A DNA stretch of 64,000 nucleotides from contig NC_031495.1 of the NCBI RefSeq assembly GCF_000237925.1, positions 38,902,210-38,966,209 on the forward strand. Reading direction: 5' to 3'. A program made the position numbers and the translations under genes. How positions within the stretch are numbered: position 1 is the first letter of the stretch; each line of letters begins with the position of its first letter. The notes below the pieces were generated by a model, which worked only from the letters and a program-made list of their open reading frames with translations, searched no databases and was not told the DNA's origin. This DNA comes from Schistosoma mansoni (taxonomy: Eukaryota; Platyhelminthes; Trematoda; Strigeidida; Schistosomatidae). This document shows positions 45,551 through 58,800 of this stretch, one piece after another.

Positions 45551-47730
45551 ACATTATCTGGACACTCTATGTACCTATACTAATTGTTGCTCTGATTGTT
45601 AGAAAAGGCATCGGCGTAGTGGTTTCTTAAAAAGTTCAGCTTTCACCATGAGGCTTCATAATTCTTCTAAATGAAGATCTTTCAACTTTCAGGGAAGATC
45701 TTGAATGGTTTAAATTATTTTTTCTGGTTGGCAATTCTTTTTCGCAAAGTTGTTTTCTATGGGATGGGGTTGATGAACTCATGGCCAGCAACCTTCATCC
45801 GGGCTTGGATACCGGTTCAGTAAACTAAAGGTTAAGTGCTTAGCATGAGATTAGGGGATCCTGAGTTTGGTCCCTGATGGAGTGGTAGTTGTGCGCTGTT
45901 AATAAGGAGTCCCATACTACAATGAAACAATCACACAATACTTGCTGGTCTTCATACTACGGTTATTCCGTGATGTAAACTATAAAGTTAAAACTTTTGT
46001 TATCAATAAGCTTAAGTTTTAAACCATAAGTGATTGGGATGCATATTATTTCTTAGAATCAAAGCTGCTTGCTACATTCCAGAACTGTTTATCCTGTATA
46101 AGAAATGATGAACCTAGATAGTAATCGGAAGATGACGAAATGGGAGATCGTGAATATTGTAGTGAAATTAAATGTCTTGTAATTAACATATTCATAAATT
46201 TTGGCTACGAAATCTAATGTCAGCACAGAATGAGAGTCAGAAGTTTATCATGTACGGAAGTTTTGTAACTGATATTTGCGAACAATCCAAAGTAAATGTT
46301 TGTACGCATTTATATTACAAGGCTCAGTACAAGCCACCTGTCATATACTCGTCCTTAACTGTACCTTAGAAAACTCTGGCCAGTTGGAGAGGTTGGGATT
46401 AAAGGAAGATACTACATCGTCCTTCTTAATTTTTCATATTTTAATGTTAGACACAAACGGTGTTATAGTACAGACAACGTTCAAGAAAAAGGTACGTGCT
46501 TCCAAATATATTCAAACTATTCTTATCCAAGTGAACATAATTGTGGGTGGTTAATGAATATTATTCATATTGGGAACTATTGTTAAGTTGTCAAATAACA
46601 TGGGTATATTCTGTGAAACCGAGACTCATTCCTTAAGGAGTTCGACTGCCAGTCATCAAGCTGCAAGCTTGTACTCTGCTCCATCTACTTCACTTTAGAT
46701 ATCCAGGTACTGTAACTAGCCTTCATACACTTAGAGTGTAGCTTAAAGCCAAGAATACGAATCTGTACCTGTACTGTATAGTTGACTGAGTAGATTTCAA
46801 GAACCTTTCTTGATTATAACCTCATAACATCCAAGTGGTCAAATCAAGCAGTCAGAGTAATATAATTGTTATGGAAAATTTGATGAAACGAAACAAATGG
46901 CGAACGATCGACGATGTGGAATGATACAAAGTAACAGAATCATGGCTACCCACTAGATTAAACTAGTGATGCAAACCCCTGGATGATTCGAAATCAAACA
47001 CAGAATCGTTATTAGCAAGAAAAAAAATCATAGGCGATTGAGGTAAATCAATCAATTAGGACTCAATTGTTAGGTGTAATTCTTGAGCATCGCATCGACA
47101 GTACGTAAATAATATGTCTAGAGAACGATCATCATTGAATTTCATCAAGATAGATTTTAAGCAACGAAAATACCTATTTTAATGTTGATTTTGCAATTCA
47201 AATATCTACTGAACATGTAAGTGCCTTGGGGATAATTGACAAGACTCTGTATCCAACTAGGTTTCGTGCTATTTGGCATTCATCATAAAGAGATACTTGT
47301 AAACCTGAAGCAATCAATACTCTTTGTGAGATTCGGACCAAAGTCACACAACCACACATAATAAAAGACATTATCACTGGGATATTCAGTTTTTGAATGA
47401 TCTCTCATAGAATTGATTTGTATTTATAACCGACTAGTCGATGAATAGTAGTAACTAGTGTTATGTTTATCTAATCCCTTAATGTTGATCAAATCCTATC
47501 GATATGCTGAATAACACATAACTTGCGGTAACTATTTATCGCTAATTTAAAATTATTCATTATCATTCTAAAAATTCATCTCTGGTCTATTAGTGGTTGA
47601 CTTATTAACATTAAACTATGTAGTCTGTGAGTTCGAATCATGAACCTATGATGACTAAACAGATTTCAAAGCAAGAAGATCAAATCAAATAAGTTGAATA
47701 AAATCATAAACTGTAGACAATAAATATTAT
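45551..47730. other. Mostly unrecognised DNA
   Basis: About 45785-45960 resembles a decayed second-family hammerhead SINE (GGTTAAGTGCTTAGC, then GGAGTCCCATACTACAATGA). About 47225-47300 belongs to the low-copy repeat also seen near 5.3, 37.25 and 58.77 kb. One splice-bounded open stretch is listed separately at 46321-46491. Confidence 0.4.
46321..46491 (+). CDS. Possible orphan exon, unrecognised protein
   Basis: 57 codons open between an acceptor (TTATATTACAAG) and a strong donor (AAG|GTACGT). The peptide runs SVQATCHILVLNCTLENSGQ through LERLGLKEDTTSSFLIFHIL to DTNGVIVQTTFKKK. Its ordinary amino-acid mix is unlike the simple-sequence frames nearby. I do not recognise it, and no partner exon was found. 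It may be an exon of a plus-strand gene or a fragment of a transposon. Confidence 0.25.
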
Positions 47731-47734
47731 CAAG

Positions 47735-47975
47735 CAAAGGTGGACAGTGGCTAGTAGTGGAATCCAGTTTGACGCGCGTTTCGTCCTATTTGGGACTCGT
47801 CAGTTGGATGTACCTGCATCTCAGACCTGTTGACTCTGTTCACTCTGGGACTCGAACTCAGTATCATTCGCTTCAAACGCCATCGCGTTATCTATTCGAC
47901 CACTGAGTCCTAATAGCCACTTGTTTGTGCGATAGGGTGAAATTTAAATTCACTTAGTATTGTTTTGTTTTCATT
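47735..47975 (-). repeat. Smalpha-like hammerhead SINE, nearly full length
   Basis: The minus strand gives linker, tRNA-like head with A-box region and B box GAGTTCGAGTCCC, then the ribozyme. It is downstream of the large minus-strand gene, same strand. Confidence 0.8.
47762..47820 (-). ncRNA. Hammerhead ribozyme, Smalpha type
   Basis: The minus strand reads CTGACGAG, TCCCAAATAGGA, CGAAAC, GCGCGTC, AAACTGGATTCC. The helix II loop and core equal the published schistosome hammerhead (CCCAAAUAGGACGAAAC) apart from the variable N7. The same three-base AAA insert is seen as at 35.4 kb. Confidence 0.75.
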
Positions 47976-48078
47976 AAATTGGGACACATCGGTCCAATAG
48001 CATATATTACATGAATAGAATGCTAAAGAGAGAGAGGGGGAGAACAATGAGTAAGTCACCAATAAAACACACATATAC

Positions 48079-48128
48079 ACATACATACATACATACATAC
48101 ATACATACATACATACATACATACATAC
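48079..48128. repeat. (ACAT)n tetranucleotide microsatellite
   Basis: About 12 uninterrupted ACAT/ATAC units, likely length-polymorphic. It lies between the SINE at 47.7 kb and the end of the large minus-strand gene. Confidence 0.95.
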
Positions 48129-48790
48129 GCACCTAGATACAGTCGTCAACTTGGATACAACAATATAACTCACCCATTTCTTATACATACAATATATTTG
48201 GATAATGAATCAAAAAAGAAATTAACATGAACTAGATAAAGAATATGAAAGAAACTATAAAGTGTATTATATAAGTAATATATAAACCTTTTTATAGTTA
48301 AACTAATTTCATTATTCAATCCTTATTTTTTTACATTACATATTACATAAAATGAGTAAAAATAGGAATAAAAAAAAGTTTAGGTAGGCGCTTGATAGTT
48401 TCTTGTTGCTGGTGGTAGTGGTGATGGTGGTGTTGGTGCTCTATTCATTGATGATGAAGTATATTGGATAAGTTGAAAGAAAAAAGAAGGAGGGAAGGAA
48501 GGAAGCCTTACCTCTTTCTATGTATATTATAAGTATATTTGTTTAAAATGCAATAATTCTCAACAATTCCCAAATTTACTACTATTCAATGTACAATAAT
48601 AACGTATTAATTAGGTATCGAATTGAAAAGTAAATAGAACAGAATGAATCTTAGACCTTTGTTAAAAAGAAGGAGAGTTACATGGAGTGAAGTGAAGTGA
48701 CAAAAAGAGAGAGAGAACGAGAGTAAGTAAGTAAGTAAACAAACTTATCTCTTTATAGTAAAATTTTAAAAGTAAACAACAAAAACACAA

Positions 48791-48796
48791 TTTATT
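48791..48796 (-). other. Candidate polyadenylation signal of the large minus-strand gene
   Basis: The minus strand reads AATAAA about 120 nt downstream of the TAG at 48912. Confidence 0.4.
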
Positions 48797-48911
48797 TCGA
48801 TTACTTGTATAAAAAGAAAAGGATAAAGTTAAGGAAAAAGAACAATAACAAAAAAAGGAGACAAGATTGTTACCGAGTGGAATCAAAAAAAAGGGGAACA
48901 TAAAAATGAAT

Positions 48912-49862
48912 CTATATTGTTGTTGTTGTTGTGGTGGTGGTTGTGTCGTCAATAATTTTTGTTTCATTTAAATTCGATTGTTTATCATCAAGTGGTATGA
49001 TATGATGTACATTGACAATAGAATCATTATGTTGATCAATAGGCTGAGATAAAGAAGAAGAAGAAGATAATGGTGAGGGATCAGTGATGATATGATCAAG
49101 TTGTGTACAAGTAACAATAACAGGATTATAAGTTAATTGATCATTACATGAATTTAATTTAGACTTTGAAAATGATGATGATGATGATGATGAAGAAGAG
49201 GAGGAGGATGATGAAGAAGATGATGAGTCTGTACATGAAGATGATGGAGATGATGCACATGGAACAACTTGACTAGCACTTTGACTAACACTAGATATTT
49301 CACCATCATCTGGACTAATATATGTTGAACATTTACTTTGCATTAAGATATTTGAATAAACTGACAATGGATGAGATGGAAGACAATGAGTTGTCGTTGT
49401 TGTTGTTGTTATCGCTGTTGTAATTGTTGTAGTGACTTTACTTGGGTCAATTGTAGTCAAACGATGTTGATGATGATGATGGTAAGTTGGACTTACGAAA
49501 CCAGGCATAAAATATTCACTTGAATTTGTATTCAATTCAATCATTGGTTCATAATTATTAGGATAAATTTGATTTGTTACAACATAAGGGATATGTGTAA
49601 ATAATAAACTTGTATGTTGTTGACTTTGGTGTTGAACATTATGTTCATGATTATTGTTATTGTTAATGTCATCATCGTCGACGTCACCATCATCTTCATT
49701 TACTGAAACAATTTCATCTTCACTATCAAATGCATCTGAGTCATTATTATTACGACTGGTGAGGATAACTTTATCAGATGGATTGCGTAATACTTTTACA
49801 TTGGGATCTTGTTCATTGATAATAAATGGACTACCAGTTACAATATATGGATTTGTACATGT
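48912..49862 (-). CDS. Terminal exon of the large gene
   Basis: 316 codons and TAG. It starts TCTNPYIVTGSPFIINEQDP, then an acidic stretch (DDDD), HHHH, long Thr and Ser runs, and a final poly-Thr. No domain is seen. The Ser run (about 49170-49226) is an ATG/AAG-type trinucleotide repeat on the plus strand and may vary in length. Confidence 0.8.
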   Translation of the reverse strand, partial: TCTNPYIVTGSPFIINEQDPNVKVLRNPSDKVILTSRNNNDSDAFDSEDEIVSVNEDDGDVDDDDINNNNNHEHNVQHQSQQHTSLLFTHIPYVVTNQIYPNNYEPMIELNTNSSEYFMPGFVSPTYHHHHQHRLTTIDPSKVTTTITTAITTTTTTTHCLPSHPLSVYSNILMQSKCSTYISPDDGEISSVSQSASQVVPCASSPSSSCTDSSSSSSSSSSSSSSSSSSFSKSKLNSCNDQLTYNPVIVTCTQLDHIITDPSPLSSSSSLSQPIDQHNDSIVNVHHIIPLDDKQSNLNETKIIDDTTTTTTTTTI

Positions 49863-52800
49863 CTATACATATAATGGGATACAAAAGTATGAAAATAATA
49901 ATACCTAGAATGAAATATTACTATTTATAAAAAGTCAATATATAATTTTTTTAGTATTTTCATAGTTGAAAGCGTAAGTCAATTGAAGCTAGACAACAAT
50001 CAAAAACCTGGAAGCACTGGATGGCTGACTTAGTGGCCTAACTTAAATCAGTTCATGATTTCAATAAAATTCAACAATCTCTACAACCCCATACTAAAAA
50101 TAATAATGTTAATTATATGAGTTCAAACCAACTGAAGACAATTGGTGAATGGTTGCTCAACTTCGTAGATTGGTTAAAGTTAGACATTAACAAAGTTGGA
50201 TGCCAGCTCAGTGGTCTGTCGGTTAAGTGCTCTAGCGCGAGACTGGTAGGTCTTGTGTTCGAATCTCGCGAGTGCGGGATCGTGGATGCGCACTGCTGAG
50301 GAGTCCCATAATAGGGCGAAACGGCCGTCCAGTGCTTCCAGGTTTTCCCTGGTGGTCTAGCTTCAATTGACTCACGCTTTCAATAATATAAAAGGTAACT
50401 AATATAACATAAAATATAACTTACATTAGGACATAATGTATAATCATTTTGTTGTGAATTCGGAACAGAGGACAATGTAGAAGCGAAAGGTAACAATGGA
50501 ATTGATGAAACATTACTAACAGTATTGTTAGAAGGTGAATGAATTGAATTAGTTAAACGAATTACAGAATGGTTACAATGATCTATTGGATAATTTACAG
50601 GCAGTTGTTGTTGTTGGTGGTGGTGGTGATGGTGCTGTTGAGTTATTAATTGTGATGATGAATAACTTGGTGATGGATTAGTTATATTTCTAGATCCTTC
50701 TGTTGTAATAAGTTGTTCATGATCCAACAGTAGATCTGGTGCAGTAGTACACTGATAAAAATGATGATTTTCATTAGAAGATATATTAGTTGGATGCGTA
50801 GAATTTGGTCGCATAAAATAATTATGATATGGTCCTATCGTATTCATGTCGTTATTATTCATTTGATTGTTAAATGTATTATTGTTTGACATGTGAATAG
50901 TTCTCAATGAATTTGGATCATATGGCGAACGATGATGATGATGATCATGACGATCAGAGGTTGATGGCATATCAGCGAACCAGTTGTTAGCAGTTTGTGA
51001 ATATGGTGAAATATTTACGATTGGTTTTATATGTGGGATATTATTATCGTCATCATTCTTGGAAGGATTATGTCCTGGTGATGTTAAGTGTTGACTACTT
51101 GATGAGTGATATATATCTTGTGGCTGAAAAATAGGTAAGAATAATCAATAAAGTAGACTGATTAAAAATTGAAGGAGTCAGTAAACAATGATTAAGAGCT
51201 ACATATTGATAATATTTTCATAAATGAAATCATGAGTTAATTGAAGCTAGACCACCATGGAAAACCTGGAAGCACTGGACGGCCGTTTCGTCCTATTATG
51301 GGACTCCTCAGCACCAGGTTTTTCATGGTGGTCTAGCTTCAATTGACTCATGATTTCAACTATGAAAATATTGAAATGTCCACAAAAACCTCTTGAGATA
51401 TTGATAATAGACAAGCATATGTATTCTAATCTAAGATGCGGGACTTTAGGAATGAGTAATGTTAATAGATGCAAACTACTACTAGAAATATTGCTTGCAT
51501 CTGTTGGGATCACCAGGTAAGTAATAGTGAGGTTAGATGCAGGGTATTAAGGAATGATGGTCATGAATCTTCATCGACTGAGATAGTTGAGCCCCTTGTT
51601 ACGTAAGCCTGAACACCGATTACCACGACGTGCTATGCTGACTAGTGCAGGAGATGGTTGGAAGAGAGTTAGGGGCGGCCAAACCAAAACGTGGCATCAG
51701 TGCTTGAAGTCACTAACTTATAGTCTGTACCATGTTGGTAGATGCAGACTACTTGGTTGTAGTCCGTGTGACTGTCTTAGCCAATGGTTGGAGACTCTAA
51801 GTGACGGCTCAGAATCGATTACAATGGCGTAGGTGTATACACTCTTTATCTTCCCTTAAACCTTGAGATTAAAATTGCTTCATAGCTGTGTTTCCTTCTT
51901 TCCTATATCCTTATATACAGCCTTTCTTTTATACATTACCACAACTAAATAAACTACTTCTATGAATTCGGCTTTCATCTTGTTGTGCTAATGAGGTATG
52001 GCAACTTGGACCGATACATACATGTGCCTGGTCCTACGTTGTAGCTGACTGACTGACTACTTCGAGACATTCGGTAACATGGTTCATAACTGATCACAAT
52101 AGAACGGATATTTTTTCTACGCTTTTTATCTTCATTTTGATCTTGAGTTACATTATTCCTTCATACGCAACGTTCTAATCTGTTTTTGTAGCAATATTTT
52201 CAATGTTTTGTCTTTCTCATTACTATTTCTACAGAATAATGATTTCGATTACTGAGTTGATTCCATCTCGTTGTGGTGAAATGCTATGCAAACTTTGACT
52301 AAAGTACATTTTTTCCAGGCTTTATGTTAATTATAAATGACTGAATCCAGAATTTCATAAAGATAAATTGGGGTGATCAGGTGAATGATGAGTGCCAAGA
52401 AATGGCTTGGATTTCTAAGCAATGAGACATTACACCATTGGTAGCTTGGTATATACATATGCACGAGTTTCCATGTACTCGCTATTCAGTTAGCCGAAAG
52501 AAGCTTCCTTCTCACTCGTGTAAACGATTAAGATAGTGTATAGGAAGCTTGTGTGTTATAGTATTAGAATCGAACACTGAACAACACAATACATAACAGT
52601 AGTGAATAACGAACTAAAAATTAACATCATGTTTGAAGGTTTTCGATTAACATTCTATGCCTAATGTCAATCATTCACTAGTAAAAACAGTGTAGACTAG
52701 CAATATATTCAAATAACAATGAGTTTCAAAGAATACTATAGACCTGTTAAAGTTTAGCTTTAGTCTTAGATAATGTGTAACTACGAGTTACTGGAATATT

Positions 52801-55800
52801 CTTTTAAGAAGAAACTGCTTCTACGAGAATTCGATAAACCGAATGACTGACATATAACACTCCAATAATAATCCCCAACAAAATAAAAAACAAAGACAAA
52901 TCATGAGTTGAGCAGAAGCTTGACATTCATGAAGACAAATCTGAAGTAGAACAACTCTGTGTATAAAACAACAAAACATAACCTTAAGACAGGTTATGTG
53001 ATTCATTAAACAAACATGAGAACAACAAATTGAATGACAGGAAGAGTCAGTACCGAAAATATGAATTAATAGAAAAGTTATAGTAATCATCCTTACAAAT
53101 AAGAACTAATATTTATTAAGAAAAGAAACTAGATAATCCGTTTTATTAGTAAAACTTAGTGCATTTCATCAACTCTTGAGTTTCTAATTCATTCAAACAT
53201 TAGTCAAACAGTTAAAAATCCAAACAACTAGAATTAATTGAAGTGTATCATGGTTTGAAATATTTAACCCCCAAATGCCCTGGTACGGCCGAGAGTGGGG
53301 AGAGTCCGCTCTCCCTCTCCAAATACTCTCATATGGCCACGCGTATATAGCCTTTGACAGGGAAGTCCTACTCACTGCCTTCTCGTGGTACCGGTGTTGT
53401 TTACGAAATTGAGAGGATGAAAAGCAAATATCCGGTGCTTTAACCGGGCCAATGGACACGGAAAGTTCACCTAGGGAAGTTGGAAAACCCTCATTTCAAA
53501 CCAATGATTCACATGGAACCCAGTATCATCAGAGAACAAATGGTGTATGAATCAATCGTTGATCACCGGCTACCATGGGACTGCATCTCCTTACGATGCT
53601 CCACTACCTTGTGGATCAAACCTGTAGATCAAAGGCTCCGGGTGTAGGAATTATAAATCCTACAATTATTTGTCTTATTTTCGGTAGTTTATAATTACGA
53701 AATGATGGAAAAGATTTGTAGCTGAAGTGAATGATTTTGGTGGAGTTTCGTTCATAGAACTGAATATTTTGGTCATGAAGCTTTTATTATCGTTCTAGAA
53801 AACATCATCAACATGAACTTCAGGTAGGGGTGGACCACTCGGATTTTTTCACATACATACGAATCAGGCTTTGTCAGTTGACATTGTTCTTGATTGGTTA
53901 TAGTTGATCATTAACCTGTCATTATCTGTCACATTTTTCAGATTGTATTGCCTAAGAGTCAATGTTTGCATACTTATTTTGACAGTGATAAGATGAACGT
54001 TAACAATAACTAATCAAGACGAAGGTCGACAAAGTAAGCTATCATTCGTACGTGAAGAAATTCAAATAGCTCACCTCTATCTGAAGTTTATACTGATGAT
54101 GCTGTCCCAAAATGTCGTGATACGGTCGAGGATGGAAAAAGTGCGTTCTCCTCGAAATGCTTCCGAATAGCCATTACCAGTAAAGCTCTACCCACTGACT
54201 TCTCGCAGCAGGGGTGTTGTTTACCAGATTTGTGAATGTTCGGAGTCGGTGGGTACGGATGATCCACCCAGGAGAGTTGGAAAACTCTCATTTCAAACCA
54301 GTGGTGCACATGGGCTCCAGAATCCTGACCGAACAGATGGAGTATCAACCTATTGTTGGTGACTGGATACTATGGGAATGCATCTTCTAACGTTGCTTTA
54401 GTACCTTGTGGATTAGACCTCTAGGTCAAAGCTTTGGGGAGTGGCCCCCTAAGAAAACTACCCGCTTCTGTTTGGACACCCGGGAAATATTTTAGCCCAC
54501 ATACAAATCCAATGGTTTGTTTGTGGTGCATACATGTTTCGATGCCTCCTTGTATCAATATGTGTTTTTAGATAAATAAATAATAGTGAGGTGACATGAA
54601 GCATTATCACTGATATCGATACATGTGGATAATCATGGACGCGAATTCGATTGGAGAAAATCTAAGAACGTCAGAGAATTTCTAGAAATATGACATTAGA
54701 ATCAACTAACGATCAACAAACACATCAACATCGATTCAATCTATGGACTGATACGGAAGAGGTCAATCGACAAAGACAGTCTTTGTGAATACAAAGATAA
54801 ATATAGATCACAAAACCTACAAAGACAGCTAATCACAAACAAGGTAACCGGAATGAACCGATATAACACTTATGGAATAGCTAGAAAGCTTAATTCTACT
54901 GTATGAGGTAGGAGCTAAAGATGTTATGTCCAGAATAACAATGAAACTTTCGTAATTATAAACCGTCTAGATCGAGAAACACATCATTAGAATAATAATT
55001 TTAAAAAAAACATTTAAAGTATAAACAACAAACCATCTGTCCTAGTGAACATGATCCGGTAGTCCAATGTGTCATAACTGGATGATATACATCTTGATAG
55101 GATTGGCTGTTAATATTTGCATTACTAGTACCAAGATTCCGATGGGAGATATTATTATTGTTGTAATTATTAATATCAGATGTCTGTGTGCCAAAAGTAA
55201 CAGCACCGATAGCAGCAGGAGATGATGCTGAATTTGATGGCGACGACTGGCGTAAAGCTTGTTGTTGTTGTAGAGCTACAGTAGCTGCCGCTGTCGCCGC
55301 AGCAAATGCTGCTACCATCATAGGATCCATAATGGCCAACTGATGAGTTTGTCCAACGAAATGATTCATACTACTTATAGTAGTAGTTGTTGTTGTCATA
55401 GTAGTAATGACTGTTTGTAAAGATGATTCAATATGTGAATTATTCAATGGATTAGTTGATAATCGTGTATCTATGTCCAGTTTTGATTGGGATCCAATTT
55501 CAGGATTGACAGATTGATTCTGATTTTGTTGTCCAATCAATGACATTATCAATTGAATTAGTTGTCCATTGAAATCATTTATACCATCGGTAGGTTTAGA
55601 CATGAATGCCGGTAATTGCTGATTAATATTGGATGGACTGCTTTTACTTCTATTGCCAAAATCGTCACAATTACAAGCGGTAACAATAGCTGATGTGGTC
55701 GTCGTCACCGTCATCATAGTAGTAGTAATACTTGTTGTCGGTGTTTTCACATAGTCGATATTACTATTTTTAGGTGCATCAAAATAGTTTGATAGGCTGA

Positions 55801-58800
55801 TTTGTGATTTACTAAATTCATCATTAAGTACACTAGAATTTATATTGTTGCTACTATTATTATTACTAGTAGTAGTAGTGTTAGTGTTCGGTTGCATAAA
55901 TGATGTAACGTTTTCAGCCCATCGTAACACATGCATTAATAACATTCGTGTACGCCATAATTCACGCCAACTTGCACCAGCTTGGTTAATTAGTAATCGA
56001 TATGAGTTGTATGATTCAGCGCCTGACGAAGAAGCACATGATATTGATCGTAATGATGACATTCGACTGCCCATACTATGCATATTATTATTATTACCAT
56101 TATTATACTTTGTAGTGGTCGATACGCCAACGGTATTAGATTGTATATTATTCAGAGTGTTATTATTACGATTATTGATACTACTAATTAATCGAGCTTC
56201 AGATGTTGAGGATGGTCGAGTATGATTGTTTTGCCGTCGGCGACGATGATGATGATGACGGTGATGGCGATGAGATAGGCCGACACTAGTTAAAGCACTT
56301 CGTATGGATGTTGACGAGATTTGACTTCCACCAAAAGCTATAAATGAAATGAAATCAAGCTATTAAGTTTTTAAATGCATATCGCAGCGCTCTGATTGAA
56401 TTTTATCCTCAATCTTACCTATCGTGTAGATAAGTCTGTACTTTTTTTGTTTGGAGGGATCAGATACATCATACAGATATATCTCAACTCACTAGTATCC
56501 CAAAAAGTAACAATGGCGCCATGAGAAGTGATGAGAATAAAAAGACTAAAGGTTGTAACAATTAAAGTGTTTTTTTTTAGTATCAGATTGTGGAGATTGT
56601 TGAATTTCATTGACATCCTGAACTAATCTAAGTTCAGTTTCTAAAAGCAAGGTCGAAACTAATGAATAAGTGAGTTATGAATATTAGAATATTGTATAAT
56701 TATTAGTATGGGAGATTTCAAGGGAATCAGGGAATTTTCAGTCTACATCATGGAATTATTTTATAGTTAGATAACCATCAAAAACCAGGAAGCACTGGAC
56801 AGGTATTCCATCCTTCTATGGGACTCCTCAGCAGTGAGTATTCATGACTTCACTGAGGATCGGACCAAGGATTTTCTGTCTCGCAGACAGTCTTTCCTGA
56901 TTTTTAATTGTTGTATGACTGATATTAGTGAGTATGGCATGATCATTAAATCTATACGTAACTGATATAATAAATTTGAAGTGGGAATTCGCAAGACTGG
57001 TGTATAAATCAATGTGGAGCGCTTGTTTAGTAGGTAATGCGTTTTAATTTCAATTACTGGGAGGTTCTAAACTCGAGATCGGCTCTACATGGATGACGCA
57101 TTGGCATTTAAAGTGAAAAGTACTAAGTTCCAGTTCCAAGGTTAATCATCAACATCAAGATGTTGCAGATACATATCTAACCGACGGATTCTTACGTAGG
57201 ATGAAACATGCATCCTGTATCTACTTCTTCTGGCCACAATCCATCTATTGTAAATATTTCATTTAAAAAATTCCCAGAATTCTATTGAGCTGTGACCAGT
57301 GATTTGCAACCGTGTCATGTGTGAGGCAGTTACTCACCGAAGACAATGGAATATAATCGTGCAATACGGTGGATTGGTTGAAATTAAACGTGTACACTAT
57401 TGAATGCTGGCTTAGTGGTCTAAATGTTCGGCGTTTGCACGCGAGATCGAAGGTCCTGAATTCGATTCCCGTATGAAGGAAAATTGTAAGTGTACACTGC
57501 TGAGTAGTAACATACTAGGAAGAAAGTTCTGTTTAGTGCTTCCAAATTTTCTAAAATTGTTCGGTCCATGATTTAAATGAAACACAACAATCTCCACAAC
57601 CCTATACTGATGAAAGAAATTTGTTTAGAAACTGTTTTACATAGAAAAATAAATCATTCTAACCTGAAGCTGTACCACTAGAACTATCTAAATGATGTGT
57701 AGAAAATGTATCAATTCCACTTAAACCAGATTGACTTAATCGGCGTCGATTATTAAAAGAATTATTACTAGTATTATTTATTTTTGTAGAAGCAACAGCT
57801 GCAGCAGCAAACATAGAAGCTGCAGCTTGTAATACATTGAATGAACCTCTTCTTCCAAGTGGTAAACATGATACTGACGCTGTTGTTGTTGTTGTTCCAT
57901 TTGCTGTTCCTATTGATATGAATGGTTGTTCAATTGATTTGGATTCTGTAGAATATAATGAAGAATTTATTCTATTACTGGTAACATTCATTGATGTAGT
58001 TAAACTAGGTAAAAATAAACCATTTGTAGGTAGACTATGCGATTGACTACGACGACGAACTGAATAAATAATGATGTTTGAAAAACAAAAAAGAGAAAAG
58101 ACTCGAATAAACTAATAAAGTATATCCAGATAAATAAATAAAAAAATCAACAAACTGATAAGCATTAACATGACAATTTACAGATTCTAATTACTTGATT
58201 ATCTTTAAATTCATGCTGAGTGAGTAAATGTTAAGATATATCTCAGTCAGTCAGTCAGTCAGCTACAACCTAGGACCAGGCACATATATGCATCGGTTCA
58301 AGTTGCCATACCTCATTAGCACAACAACATCAACACCGAATTCATAGGGATATAGTATAGGAAGGAAGAAAGTTATGAAGCAATTTTAATCTCAAGGTTT
58401 AAGGGAAGATAAAGGGTGTATACACCTACGCCATTTTGATGTTGGTTTGTTCTCTGAGCTGGATGGTTTGGTCGTGGAGCTTTCATCGTCCTTCTGAACG
58501 ACATCATCAGCACACACCTACGCCATTGTGATCGATTCTGAGCCACATCACCTAGAGTCTTCAACCATTGGTTACGATAGTCGCGCGAGCCCCAACCAAG
58601 TAGTCTGCATCTGCCAACATGGCTCAGACTAGAAGTTGGTGACTTCAAGCACTGATGCCACGTTTTGATTGACTGAATATAAATATTGATATGAAGTTGA
58701 AATGTACCATTAAGTTGCATGATTATTTACAACCATAATCATCGTGGATATAATTGTGTAACGTGGTGGTTGAAGGTAGTCGACGGGAAACCCTGAACCA

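Noticed and set aside
47900-47945. tRNA-like B-box sequences as true tRNA genes (also at 15.65, 33.38, 50.26, 63.32 kb)
   Set aside because: They lie at the heads of SINE copies with ribozymes, cannot be completed to a cloverleaf with acceptor stem by eye, and recur as dispersed repeats.
48079-48128. Short regularly spaced repeats as a CRISPR-like array
   Set aside because: Plain (ACAT)n microsatellite with no spacers; the organism is eukaryotic.
55001-56083. Assigning the large gene to ARMH3 because of SWRELW
   Set aside because: The motif resembles a TWRELW stretch in that family, but the order of other segments does not fit and the match is too short.
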